This document shows positions 47,200-59,325 of a stretch of DNA of 64,000 bases, one piece after another. Under the pieces are notes generated by a model. The model was not told where the DNA came from. It worked only from the letters and a program-made list of their open reading frames with translations, and ran no database searches. Position 1 is the first letter of the stretch; every line of letters starts with the position of its first letter. Both the position numbers and the translations under genes were made by a program. This DNA is from Massospora cicadina (lineage: Eukaryota; Entomophthoromycota; Entomophthoromycetes; Entomophthorales; Entomophthoraceae), in NCBI GenBank assembly GCA_022478985.1, contig JAKSZP010006621.1, forward strand, positions 1-64,000, given 5' to 3'.

Positions 47200-47762
47200 T
47201 GTTATAAAATCGGACAGTATTGTTAAGATCCAATGTATTTTTAGTACAGGCTGAACCCACTGAGCAACAGACAGATGATGTGGGGATCATCAGTCCTTTG
47301 GACATACTTGAAAATATACTTAAAAAAAGGAGCAATTGCCCCAATCAATCATTTTTATTTTTTTCTAATATTTACAGCGACCTTTTGCTGTCCCGCTTTC
47401 TCTCTACTATTAACAACCCCCTCTCTCAATCACCCATCTCACTTATATACAGCAGCTTCAGGCGATACTGCTCTCATAGCTTGGGCTATTCTATTCCGCT
47501 AATTTTCCTCAAATTTGGCTTTTTATTCCCTAATCCTCTATCGCCCTAATTGTAGGTAATTTACTTCATATTCATCAAATGTTGACATCGCCTTATCACC
47601 TTATCGCCTTACTTGGAGGTGATCCAATAATAACCCATTATATCCCAATATTACCTCATCTTGAGGCACTTGAATAATCATAACTGATATTGTTTTCAGC
47701 GGATTCTTCCCAATCCCCTAGCTGTCCCACTATTATCATCCAGTCATATTGGAATCATGACA
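47200..47762 (-). repeat. H 3' LTR
   Basis: 563 bp, TGTTATAAAATCGG to GAATCATGACA on the plus strand. A minus-strand purine tract GGAGGGGGTAA lies directly beside it (47763-47773), marking it as the 3' LTR. Its LTR-internal ORFs recur in the partner and are not genes. Confidence 0.9.
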
Positions 47763-47773
47763 TTACCCCCTCC
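47763..47773 (-). other. Polypurine tract of element H
   Basis: Minus-strand GGAGGGGGTAA directly abuts the 3' LTR start (TGTCATG on the minus strand). Confidence 0.7.
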
Positions 47774-47796
47774 TTGACTGGACAATAAAGCTCCTA

Positions 47797-50700
47797 TTGT
47801 TTGTATGGTTGGAGGAAATTTACATGCACTCAGTTGATGATCTGACCACTTGCGGAATCCTTGATGGTATATGCGTCAACCCCAGTTTTCTCTATAACTT
47901 TGAATGGACCAATCTAAATACTGGCCAGCTTATGTTTCCACCCAAATCCATGTTGGTAATGGAAGAGAACCATATCACCTTCCTTGAATGGCGACAGCCC
48001 ACTATGACTTACCTGATTGGTGGCCTGATTTCTTATCTTCTTGGCTAAGCTGAAGGAATATGCTTCAGTTTGCAGTTTGATCAGAATGTTTGCGAGGTTA
48101 GTCAAATAGCGGTGGAGTTCCATTCCACTGGTGTCTTCTACAAATGAATAAAGTAACGCCAGAAGGGATGGGTGTCAGCCATATAGTAGTTGGAAGGGAC
48201 TCTTCCCATGGTGGAATGGTAACTAATGTTATAGGTGAACACGGCAGTGGAAAGGAGAGAGCTCTAATTTAAAAAAACAATACATTATTAATTTTCATGG
48301 GATGTTCACTAGAGTCCCATTCACCCGTTTGACCATTCTGTTAGATTTGGGGTGGTATGGGGTCATTAGAACCCCGCGGATTCCCATGAGCTCATTCAGT
48401 TTGGGGAGGATGTGTGAGGTGAAGTTGGTTCAATTATCAGTGAGAATAAACTAAGGGTATCCATGTAGCTGAATAATGCATTCCATCACAAACTTGGCCA
48501 CTTTAACTGCCCCAAATCTCGTATCACTCTCGCTTTGACCCACAGGGTCAATTGGTCAATAGCCACAAAAATGTACTTACACCAGTTGGCTCCTGTTGCC
48601 AAGGGACCAACGACATCAAGAGAAACCATGTGTCAAGCAAAATGTGGTTTCACTACCCGGTATGAAGGCTTGCATCGGAATGGCTTCTCCACTTGGCACT
48701 GATGGCAACAGGAAATAGTTTTGAGCATATCAAAGCTCATGCTTTCCCAATAGTACTGAGGGTGCAACAACTCCATTGTCTTGCACACCCCACCATGTCC
48801 GACTGTCTTGTGGGCGCTCATGATGATTCCCAGTTGTGCTGAAGGTCATGGAAAATTCACCGTAGAATCACCAATCCGCTTGTACAGTTCCCCATTCCAT
48901 TGGAAGGTATTTGTTTGCATCTCGTTCAACGCTTTGATCACTGGGGCAGTTCATCATTATATTTTCCGCTAGCATCTTATCATACATCATGTCACTGAGG
49001 TCCGCCATCACCGCAACAGTCAGCAATTGAGATAAACAGTTAGCGTTCTGATGCTTTACTCCTGGCTGATGAAGGATCTCAAAATCATAAGACTGCAACT
49101 TAAGAGCCCATCAAGCCAAACGGCCTTCAGGTTCTTTGAGGTGATGCAACCAGCGTAATGACGTGTGATCTGTTACATATTTAAACTTTACCCCATGCAG
49201 ATAGACTCTAAATTGCTTATATGCGTAGATCATTGCTAAGCACTTCCACTCAGCCACAGTATAATTACGCTCATGACAGTTCAGACTTCAACTACATTAC
49301 GCTACAGGATGTTTCTCTCCCTCATCATCTTTCTGAGAAAGTACTGCCCCAACAGCAGAAAGGGACGCATCCATATGAACGATAAACTCTCAATCAAAGT
49401 TTGGATAGTGTAACACTGGTGCACTGATTAACGCCATATGAAGTGTATTAAAAAGAAGATTGATAACGTTCCGTCCATTCAAACACAGTGTCCTTTTTTA
49501 ACAACTCGTATAGCGGCCCCCAATACAGCTGAAATCAGGGATAAAGCGCCAGTAGTAACTTTTTATTCCCAAAAACACCTGTATGTCGCGTTTACTATTA
49601 GGTGTAGTCATTTTGCTGATGGCCTCAACCTTAGCTAGCTGTGGTTTCAGCCCTTTAAAGTCTACCACGAACCCCAGGTATTCCAGCTTATCTTTGAATA
49701 AGTTACATCTTTGAGGTTTAGTTTTAATGTTTGCCTCAGCCAGCTGGCGGAATACTGCTTCTAGGTGTTCAAGATGATCTAAAAAGGTTTGAGAGAAAAC
49801 ATTAATATCATTGAGGTATACAAGGATGAATGACAGTTTCAGGTCACCAAGAATAGAAGCCATGGCTCGCTGAAACGTAGCTGGGGCGTTGCACAGCCCT
49901 TGAGGCATTCACGTTGGTTGAAAAAGGCCTTTGGAGGTGATTACAGTGCATTTTTCCTGTTCTGCCGCGGGTAACTCAATTTTCCATTAACCTGATATCA
50001 AGTCCATCGCTGAAAAGTAATGGGTTTTCCTTAACTGATCCAAAGCATCATCAATCCTTAGTAAAGGGTAAAAGTCCTTTTTTGTATTACTGTTGAGCTT
50101 CCAGTAGTCTACTACTATGTGGTTGGTGCCATCCTTCTTTTTTACAATTAGAATGGGCGAAGCCCATGGGCTTTTGGACAATTGAGCATCCATTGCTCTA
50201 GCAACTTGTCAATTTCGTTAGTGACAACATCTTCCGCTGCCCTTGATTGGTGGATCATCTGGGACCTTATAGGGGGATGATCTCCTGTGTCTAATCAATG
50301 GATAACCCCCCAAGCACACCCTAAGTTGTGATCGTTAACAGCGAAAATCCCCTTGTACTTCTAAAATAAAGCTATTGCTTGGTTTTTTTTGCTCTTCAGA
50401 CAGTCCTATTAAATTACTCTGTGGTACCACTGTTAGTACGCCAGTTGGTGCCTCAACTGGTAGACCAAATTTGTCCAATGACCCAAAATCATGAACCTGA
50501 AGGACCTCATCTATTGGAATCAAATGTAAATATGCTACAATTTGGTGTCAGTGGATTTGCATTGGTTCATTCTGGAGGTTTGCTAACAAAACCTTAATCT
50601 CTCCAGTGTCCCAGAAGTATAATCCCTGAAGCCACATGTGGCTCAAACTGCATTTGATGATAGAGCCCAATGACTTCCCCATATAGCCCAATAGGCACTT

Positions 50701-51245
50701 CCACCTCTAACTCAGTGTTCACTAAGACTTGATGTCCAGAAGGAATAGATATGGGACCTGCAGCTCAAAGAGGTATCCCTTGATATTCATATATCTGCTG
50801 GGGAAGGGGCCGAGTCTTACGCTTTAGTCAGTGATAGCGAACTGGCATCACCCCATCGCTATAGGCAAGGTTGATATGGCTCATATGCACCATGTCCTTT
50901 GATACTCTGCTAGTAGTGAAGTAAATTGGGATCCGCTGACCCAAAATGGCAAGGGTCTCCTACATCATATTAATGACAGCCCCAAAATGGTGCAGGAAAG
51001 CAGTTCCAATTAACAGGTTGTAGTTTTTGTTTGGCAGCACAATCGCAGGAGCTACAATGACAATGGACCCAAAGCACAGAGGTAGCGCACTGTAAGCCCC
51101 CTCAGAGATGGTGCTTACTGCTCCAGCAGTTCCGTACACCATTCAATGGTCCACATCAGGTTTTAAACGTCAACTTTGCCATCAATTTAGTAGAAACTAT
51201 ATTGACTGGGAGCACCAGTATCTTTTATAGCACAAACCCTATTTT
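47797..51245 (-). pseudogene. H pol: protease, RT, RNase H, integrase
   Basis: Minus strand. Protease at about 51220-50960: DTGAP active site near 51210, then LLIGTAFL, the ILG-type segment. RT N-part is at 50193-49987 (SPWASPILIVKKKDG). The palm is a 136-codon open run at 49908-49498 (MPQGLCNAPATFQRAM), with the YVDD box changed to YLND. RNase H remnants lie at 49440-48870, ending in a FEILHQPGVKHQNANCLS spacer. The zinc-binding integrase end at 48821-48633 keeps H-x-x-x-H and C-x-x-C (GHGG, CCHQCQ). The core is at about 48600-48180 (broken) and the C-terminal part at 48123-47914 (LSPFKEGDMVLFHYQ). Inactive by stops and the YLND change. Confidence 0.85.
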
Positions 51246-51299
51246 TTGCTACAAAAATATCACAGTATGTACACTCAGAATAATAAGAATATTGACTGT

Positions 51300-53194
51300 T
51301 TAAAATGTGAACATATATGGGCTCTCTTTTTTAAGAAATCTCATTATCCCCTCACCAACTTGGGGGTATTCTTTGACAATGGCTTCTACTGGAAGGGCAA
51401 CATTTACTCCTTTCAGAGTTGGCACATCTGCTGCAAAATTGAGTTTGTCTGAGGAAGCTTGATCAAGCATTTGACAGGCATATGGCTTCGGTTGTTCTGA
51501 GGACTTTTCTTCCACCGCCGCCTTGGCTTGAGCTCATGTCACTACATTTGCTCCTCCAACTGGCTGCTGATATAAGTCCATCATTGTACTGAATAATTTC
51601 TGCAGGGTATACTACTATTGATTCAGGGACGTTTTGGGGTGGCATTGCGGAGGTAGAGGGTCCCATCTCTACTCCGCTCCATCTTTCCCATGATAGTATT
51701 GATCTTGGTATACATAGTTCACATGGAGGTTATAGCAGAATTTTGCCAAATGACCAGGGCGGCCATATTCATAGCAGTCAACCCATAAGAGCCACATCCT
51801 TGATTGTCATAAGAGGGTCCAGATCGGAAAGTTTGGGGTCATTCAGCATAACTAGGCCCAGGTTGATAAGATGATTGTTGACATTTGGCATAGCTAGGTC
51901 CTGGTCAGTAGCTGGGTTGCTGACAGTTTTCGTGACCAGCCCATTGACGCTGATCAAACTGTTGAGTATAATTCAGCTGAGGACGAGGTGCAGAGTTATA
52001 GAAAGGCTGAGAATTACTAAACGGAGCTGGAGTCAGACAAGAGTATTCTCCTGAATAAGAGGGTGCAGTAGCGGCGGTTGTCTTCTGTTCCATATTTGGT
52101 GGCAGAAAGTTAGGGGATTTGTGACGTAAAAACTGTACAAATTTGAGCAGAGGTATGTCGTCATCCAAAAGCAATGAAATGACATTATGAAGCTCGCAAT
52201 ATGGCTTCACCACAGAGGTTATGGCGATGCACACATCGGCTTCTGCTAAGTACCCTGGCCAATCAGCATGTGGGCTTCCATTGTGAATCAATCAGCGAAC
52301 TCCAGGAGAGTCTTGTTTCAGTGGAATCCAATCATTAAGAATTCTAATTTCCGCTGCAACATCTTTGAGGTACCCCCAAACAAGCGGAGTATGGTATACT
52401 TCACATCCTTATAGGTGACAGAGCTACTTGGGATGTAACAGGTGATCTGATTGGCACTCCAGACGTCCAAGGCAGATATCAACAACTTAGCCTTCCATCT
52501 ATCAGATGCACCTTCCACTGCGAACTCAAACCGTTTGAAGCAATAATGAATGTTCCTGTTTTGATCAAATGGAGGTAATCTATTGATATTAACCTCCTCA
52601 TCCCATTCATGGGGTTTTGGCCCATACTGAGGAATGGGTCAAGATCCAAAAGCAGTTTCCCATTATGAGAAGCTGGATCAGCGGAAGTTGGGATGTCCAC
52701 CGCTTCAGGGGTAGCATGACCTTCTGCCATGGGCGGTACTGCCATTACTTGAGGGAAATGGCGTTCTGAATCATATTTGTATCTGGTACTACCATCCTGG
52801 GTGTAGTAGCTCCGACCAGCATCATATTCTTCCTCATATGATGCACCCTCTTGATGGTCATCCTTGTCCCAGCGAGAAGACCAATAAGTATTGGTCAATC
52901 TTTGCTCTGTGTACTACAGCCATTTGGTGGTATCATTCAATTGGTTGGCGAGTTCTTTGTTTTTTGTCCCAAGATTTGCATTTGGCTAAATGTGCTATCA
53001 AGCTGGTGCATGAGAGCATCTCGTTCTTGAAGGAGTTCATCTTGGTTTTTGAGCACCGCATCTAAGGCAAGTTTGAGTTCCTCAAATACAGCTGGTACAG
53101 TGTTCCGTGAAGATTCCCCAGCAACACAGGTTGGGTAAGGCATGGCTGGCGACTGAAGTTTCAAAGTGTTTGGTGTTTGATTAATGGGCCCCAT
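51300..53194 (-). pseudogene. H gag with damaged zinc knuckle
   Basis: Minus strand. The N-terminal part at 53194-52937 has a coiled-coil-like charged stretch (ELKLALDAVLKNQDELLQER). The middle part at 52898-52318 includes a capsid-like frame (DRWKAKLLISALDVWSANQI). A Q/P/Y-rich segment lies at 52291-51905. A zinc knuckle at 51776-51735 reads CYEYGRPGHLAKFC, with the second cysteine replaced by tyrosine. Frames at 51666-51300 link to protease. Typical gag order of a Ty3 element. Confidence 0.75.
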
Positions 53195-53207
53195 GTAGTG
53201 AGCACAC
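53195..53207 (-). other. Putative primer binding region of H
   Basis: The minus strand directly after the 5' LTR reads GTGTGCTCACTACATGGGG (53207 to about 53189). The core TGCTCACTACA also follows the 5' LTRs of C1 (14796-14780) and C2 (54717-54700). This is the place of a tRNA primer site, but the tRNA is unidentified. Confidence 0.4.
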
Positions 53208-53770
53208 TGTTATAAAATTGAATGGTATCATTAAAATCCACCATATTGTTTATACAGGCTGAACCCACTGAGCAACATACAGATGATGTGGGGATTGTCA
53301 GTCCTTTGGACACACTTGAAAATATACTTAAAAAAGGAGCAATTGCCCCAATCAATAATTTTTATTTATTTTTAATAAATACAGCAACCTTTTTCTGTCC
53401 CATTTTCTATCTACTATTAACAACCCCCTCTCTCAATCACCCATCTCACTTAAATACAGCGGCTTCAGGCGATACTGCTCTCATAGCTTGGGCTATCCTA
53501 TTCCACTAATTTTCCTCAAATTTAGTTTGTTATTCTCTAATCCTCTATCACCATAATTGTAGGCGATTTACTTCATATTTGTCAAATGTTGACATCGCCT
53601 TATCACCTTATCGCCTTATTTGGAGGTGATCCAATAATAACCCATTATATCCCTGTATTGCCTCATCTCAAGGCACTCAAATAATCGTAAATGATATTGT
53701 TTTTGGCGGATCTTCCCAATCCGCCCTAACTGTCCCACAATTTTAATCCAGTCATATTAGAATTGTAACA
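53208..53770 (-). repeat. H 5' LTR
   Basis: 563 bp, TGTTATAAAATTGAATGG to AATTGTAACA on the plus strand, same length as its partner. Shared blocks include 'ggctgaacccactgagcaac' and 'ttgacatcgccttatcacc'. Confidence 0.9.
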
Positions 53771-53775
53771 GCGCT

Positions 53776-54717
53776 GAAGGGCACTTGTAGTGTGATCTGG
53801 GCATCAAAATCATTTCGCACTTTTGCTCCAACCAAGCTCTGTGATTCTTGATAGTTATGATTGGAAAAACTTGCTAAGGATTTGTCCTTCTAGAATTGAA
53901 TTCCCATGAATTCTTAATTGTGCTTTGACATGCACGTGGGACCTCCAAATTCCTTCATAATGGCCGCCTTGGCATCTGAGTATGACCAGCTGTCCCCCTC
54001 TAGATGGGGCAACACTAGGTTCTGACAATTGGTATCCAGGCAATTTATCACCGTCAAAGACTTTTGACAATCGCCATATCTAAACATTGTCATATCAAAT
54101 AGCCAAAAAATGCAGGGGCATTGTCCCAATGAAAAATTAGGTAATTTTGGTGTCATTTTAAGTTCCTCCGAATTTTCTCTAGCCACCTCTCTTGGTTTGG
54201 CTACTCAGCTCACTTGAGGAGTAATTTCAGGAGCCATCTCCAAAATGGCTGTAAAAGTGGGTGGCACATTTCTTGGGGTAGTCATATTTCCCACTGTAGT
54301 CTGTGGATTTCTTTCTTTGGCATCAGTCACAGCATATGGCTCACATTTACATTTGTGAGTCTCCAAATCCTCAATTTGCTCAATAAGTTGCTCTATATCT
54401 GTGCTGAATGCTTTTAAACGAACGTGATATGCTTCATGCTCCATTTTCAAGGGTAAAAGCTCAGACTAAATCTCCTTCCTTTTTCTTCAATGATGTTACT
54501 TTTCCAAGTAACTCATTGCTGAAATTAGTGACATTTTCAACCCCTTCCTCAATCTTGGTAACTCTCTCCTCCAAGGCAGCGAATTCTCAATGATCCACAG
54601 AATCCAAAGCGTTCTGGTTGATGTTTGGAAACTCCGTCCAGAGTTTACTTATTTCATTCTTATATGACATTTCGTCCTAGTATCTTACTCTACTACACCC
54701 TTGTAGTGAGCAATAAT
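53776..54717 (-). pseudogene. C2 gag N-terminal part
   Basis: Minus strand. Frames at 54450-54205 (charged, coiled-coil-like: STDIEQLIEQIEDLETHKCK) and 54186-53914 (capsid-like: INCLDTNCQNLVLPHLEG, YSDAKAAIMKEFG). It ends at the H insertion and continues at 47199. A primer-site candidate (TGCTCACTACA) lies at about 54712-54702, next to the 5' LTR. Confidence 0.7.
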
Positions 54718-55861
54718 TGTTAAAATTTATGGGTTTTTTTTATTGTTCACGGCTGATAACCCCTAAATTGATTAACTGCACAAGTTCAGTGTTGTGAATT
54801 TACTCTCGTTGTCTGATAATAATATATAGTCAATTGATAAATAGTATGAAGACTATTATTCATAGTTGAATAAAGCACTAGCATTGGTTCCAAAGCTTGA
54901 CCAGTATTCCTCCTCAAAATACTTAATATGTTACCAATAGGGATTCGTTCCCTTTGACTGCCTAACTTGATCCATGCTCAAATTCTCATTTATGGCTTTT
55001 CTCAAGTGACACACAGTTGGCAGCAATTCCCTTATTAGCTTAGCTTTTCTTCTCTGGATCCACGCTCAGATCCTTACTCTTTATCCTAAAGAGTCTCCAA
55101 TTAAAGCACACAGCAGTAATTTCCTTAAAGAATAATAGAGCTAATAATGGATTCTGGTAAAGTGTAAAGTAATTTGTGTTTTTTCTCTTTAATAAAGTCA
55201 TAAAGTGTGTTTCTTATCAAATGAATTCTTAGGTAATTTATAGTGGGAATTCGGCACCCAGCACTTGGTTGGCACCTCATCTATGAAACAGAAGCCGTTG
55301 CCATTGATTTACCCATTATCATTTCATCAGCAGTGGTCTTCCCCATCCTGTCTAGGATTCTTTCATCAGACATCCTAGAGACCTAAAATGGAAAGAGTCA
55401 GAAAAAGTGACTCTAACGCTTTCCTCTCAATCCCAGCAAACCAACCATATTTGGCAAGTGACCTGATTAGGTAATGGGACTTGTTACTAATTAAGGCAGG
55501 TCATGAACCAAATGTTTGATTCACTAGTTGCAGGCATTATCACTCACCTCACAACTTGATCCTTAAATTCCCAATTAGTCAGTGATGAAAACTGAATGGT
55601 CCCAATTTGGTACACCTGATAGTTAATTAATGATAAACTATCAGATGCCCCATTTCTTTGGCAACTCTTCCCGATGATATCTTAAGCATTGACCCAGATT
55701 GATCCCTGACAGATCCAAACCAGGCAAATTACCTTAAATACCCTAAACATTGTTACCCCAAAATTAGGGTCAGCCAATATCCACTTCACTTTGATATAGG
55801 TAATTACCCCTTATGACCCCTCATAATCTAGTCAGCTGCAGATATAGGCAAAAATCCCAAA
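54718..55861 (-). repeat. C2 5' LTR
   Basis: About 1144 bp from TGTTAAAATTTATGGG to the region of AAAAATCCCAA. Related to C1's LTRs ('cttccccatcctg', 'ggatccacgctcagatcc'-type blocks near 55058 and 55340). The right tip is ambiguous by about three bases. Confidence 0.85.
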
Positions 55862-58800
55862 ACATGTCTGGCAATAAAAAATCTGTGAATTTTGTTTTAC
55901 CACTGAAACTTAGTATTAGAGCACACCAGGTGTCTTTCAAGGCCTTGGTGGAAACTGGAGCAGCTGGTAACTTTATGAGCCTAGAGTTGGCCCACCGCAT
56001 TGATATTGACCTAGACTTGGGTCCTGTGGTGATAGTTGCTTCGTCAGCCTCCCAGTCATTGTACATAGTGCAGCGCCCAGTGCCTTTCTCAGCTCACCAG
56101 TTCAGTTTTTGCGATTGCTTTTCAGAAATGCCTGACCTTATGTTTCTGGTAATTTTGGGTGTGGGCTGGTGGCGTCAGCAGCATATAAGAATTCATCTAG
56201 AGTACAATATGATGTCGTTCTCCAATGTCCAGACAAAGGGCGAGTTTCCTTTACTGGATACTCTTACTAAGGCTCAAGGTTGAAGTAAGGTTACTTCCCT
56301 TTTTACCTTTCGGGCCTCTCATTGAATTTTCCAAAAGCGTTGTTGGGTAACAAGGTATTTTTTACTCTGAGAAGGCGGACTGTCTTCCCTCACATACAGA
56401 ATTTGACTTGGGGTTGTTTATGGTGCAGATAGTGAACAATAACTTCCCACTGTACCCACATACAGCAGAGGAAGAGGTTGCCATTAATGCATGGTTGGAT
56501 GACATGATTAAGAAGGGTTGGCTCTTCAAAGAAACTTTCACGGTTGCCTCCCCCATTGTCTTTGTCAAGAAGGACGATGGTCCCCTTTATCCCTGCGCAG
56601 ATTATGGTCATCTAAATAAAAACACGGTCCACAATCCCTACTCTCTGCCTTTGGAACAGACAATCAGGCAAGCAATTGCCAAAGCGCATGTGTTTTCAAA
56701 ACTTGGTCTTGTTAATGCCTTCAATAAGATTCAGGTGAAGGAAGGTCAAGAATGACTTACCGCAATATGTACAAAATGGGGTATCTTTCTAATTTTAAGT
56801 GATGCCTTTTAAGCTAAAGAATGCACTAGCTATGTTCCAGAGAATGACTGATAGTGTGATGGGTGATCTCTGATTCACCTGAGTGGTCGCATAGAATGAC
56901 AATATCTTGGTACACTCCCCTATTCCCAAACAACACACAAAAGACTTGGGGGCGGTAGTGACTGCCTTACATAAGGTGGGCCTGTTCATTAAGCCCTCAA
57001 AATGCTATTTCTAAGGGAGGAGGTCACTTTCTTAGGTAATTTCATCTTATAAGATGGGTACACCATTCCCCCCAACAAGTTGGACGCCATCTGCAAATGG
57101 CCAGCTACAACAAACCTAAAGCAACTAAGAAGCTTTTTGAGTGCTAGCATTTTCTTGAAAAAATTCTCCCCTTCCCTATCCCAGTTAGCCGCCCCGCTTC
57201 ATCCTCTCACAGGTAAGAATGTCGCCGTTTGTTGGACACCTGAGTGCCAGCAGGCATTTGAATCAATTAAGGAAGTGTTCTTGTCACCCCCAATTTTAAA
57301 AACATTTGGAACCCTCAAAACCTACGTCATAGCATGTGATGCCTTATCTGTTGCGGTAGGGCTGTTTTGCTTCAGGAGCATGAGGGGTTGGAACATCTGG
57401 TCACCTATCTTTCCAAAAGTTCTCTCCTACTGAGCAGTCCTGGGCTATCTACAATAAGGAGTTGGCAGCCGTAGCATGGGCCTTGACCCATTGGCGGTAT
57501 TTCTTACAGGGCGCTCAGCATGAGTTAACAATGCACATGGTTTACCAAGACCTCCTTTATTTTTGCATGCCATAGAAGTTGGCACATTGTCAGGATTGAA
57601 CCTACCGGGATTTGTATAATCATAAACTTCAAGTATGAGTTTATTAAAGGAGCGTTAAATGTACTTCCCAATCTCTTAAGCTGTAACCATGCACATTGCC
57701 TTGCTAACTCAGATAAAGCGAAACTGTTCACTGTAACGTCCCTCACTCAAATCCTATCCATCATAGCTCCCATGGTTTTGACAGTGGACTTAGCTCCTGA
57801 CGCGCCTCTTATTTCACGAGTTTTTAGCAGCCCAAACGGCCTGTGCAGAGGGTATAGACCTTCTGGAGCAATTGTCCTTCCCAGCTTCAAAATATTCCCT
57901 ATATTCCTTGATTGAGAACCTCATTCAATTTTGGTCTTGTTTTGAGTTCCTTCTTCTTTGAGCTAAAGTGTTTTCGGCTCATCAAAATCTCTTCAAAGTC
58001 AGGCATCCTAGAAATAAGTAGTGTATTGACTTAATTAAATGTACCTATAAGTGGGAGGGTTTGTCAAAGGATATTCTGGCCTGGATTTCAGACTGTGTAA
58101 CTCATGCATGGACAAAGTTGGACCAGTCAGGAATAAATGGTCTCTTTCATCCCTTATAACAGGCGGAGGGTCCATGGACGTCAGTTTCCATGGATTCTAT
58201 CATTAAACTTCCTTGTTCTAATGGTTTCACAGTGGTTATGGTTGTTGTTGATTGATTTACAAAATTTTCCCCTATTTATTCCATGCTCTTCTGCTTAAAC
58301 TTCCGAGAAAACTGCCCAACTTTTTGTGCATCATGTGTTTCTATGTTCAGTCTCCCACAGGAGATTGTCAGCAATTGTGGGTCCCAGTTTACGGCGCAGT
58401 TCTGGAATGAGCTCCTGTCAATCTTGAAAACTATGCCCTGTCATTTCACTGCATACTGTCCCCAGTCCAATGGACAAACTAAACAGGTTAATCAGATTGG
58501 AACAGTACCATTGGTGCTACGCTGCAGCCACTCAGGATACCTGGGCTGATGACCTCCCCCTTGCTCAGTTTGCATATAAGAATGGGATGCATGCCTCTAC
58601 TGGGAAATCCCCATATGATGCAACCATGGGGTACAACCCCTCATTTTTAGTTGGTCCGTGCCTTCACCCAGAGGTTCCAGAAACCGCTGACCATGCTGAG
58701 CATATTTGAACCAGACAGTCCTTGGTTCAAAAGCATCTAACCAAGACTATAAGTGACTACAAATGGTTTGCAGATCGGAAGCAGCTCCCAGCACATGAAA

Positions 58801-59325
58801 TAATGGTAGGTTAACATGTCATGCTTGGCACACATCATTTGAGAAAGCAGGCCTTCTCAGAACTTTTCAAGTAAGCGTTCAGGTCCCCACTTGGTGGAGG
58901 CAGATTTGGGTAATGGTGCTTTCCGTTTGAAGTTGCCACCTCACTGGAAGCAACATCCAGTCTTCCATGTGTCTCAGTTGTCCCCATTCAAGGGGCCAAT
59001 CCCATCACACCTAGAGATAATTAATGATTGAGGGTTCAGAGGAGGCTGAAGTGGAGCTCATTTTAGCATTCCGCAGACCTTAGCAGTCTGTTTATCTCGT
59101 CGCTTGGAAGGGCTATCTGGCCTATGAAAACAGTTGGGTCTGAGCCTAAGATTGTGCAAACTGCTTGGAGCTGGTCAATGCTTTCCACGCCACTCACCCA
59201 GAAGCCCATCTTACTCCCCAAAAGATTTTACTTTAATGGCGAAAAGCTGCTAAAAGCCCACAAAAATTCGTCCCTCACTCAGTTCCCTGGTGGTGGTGCC
59301 CCTTTGGCAATAAAGGGAAGGGTAA
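55862..59325 (+). pseudogene. Element B pol: protease, RT, RNase H, integrase, chromodomain
   Basis: Starts in frame with gag after the C2 junction. Protease (about 55900-56210) is long and open, with ETGAAGNF where D-S/T-G is expected, then ILGVGWWRQQHIRIHLE. RT at about 56408-57010 has LYPCADYGHLNKNTV; its catalytic box is destroyed (stop then NDN). RNase H is at about 57150-57540. The integrase zinc region is at about 57930-58130; the core is at about 58180-58720 (HFTAYCPQSNGQTKQVNQ, PLAQFAYKNGMHASTGKSPY); the C-terminal part is at about 58800-58990. A chromodomain lies at about 59035-59200 (VYLVAWKGYLAYENSWV) with two stops. Purine tract AAAGGGAAGGGTAA at 59312-59325. Inactive. Confidence 0.9.

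Larger units (their letters stand above)
47200..53770 (-). mobile_element. Element H: Ty3/gypsy element nested in C2
   Basis: Two 563-bp LTRs (47200-47762, 53208-53770). Flanking duplication GGGCT (47195-47199) and GCGCT (53771-53775). Gag, protease, RT, RNase H and integrase follow from right to left on the minus strand. No chromodomain and no antisense frame were recognised. It is the innermost insertion here, so the youngest of this nest, yet already inactivated. Length 6571 bp. Confidence 0.9.
39815..55861 (-). mobile_element. Element C2: Ty3/gypsy element nested in B, host of H
   Basis: LTRs at 39815-40888 and 54718 to about 55861. Pol and gag are on the minus strand, so the right LTR is 5'. 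Target duplication AAATG (39810-39814) and, one base different, ACATG (55862-55866); the right LTR tip is decayed, so its end is uncertain by about 3 bases. Without H the element is about 9.5 kb. It is a fuller relative of C1: it keeps gag with zinc knuckle, protease, RT, RNase H, integrase and the antisense frame. Confidence 0.85.

Noticed and set aside
53222..53509. 95-codon plus ORF, repeated at 47275-47502
   Set aside because: It repeats only because both copies are H LTRs; no protein features.
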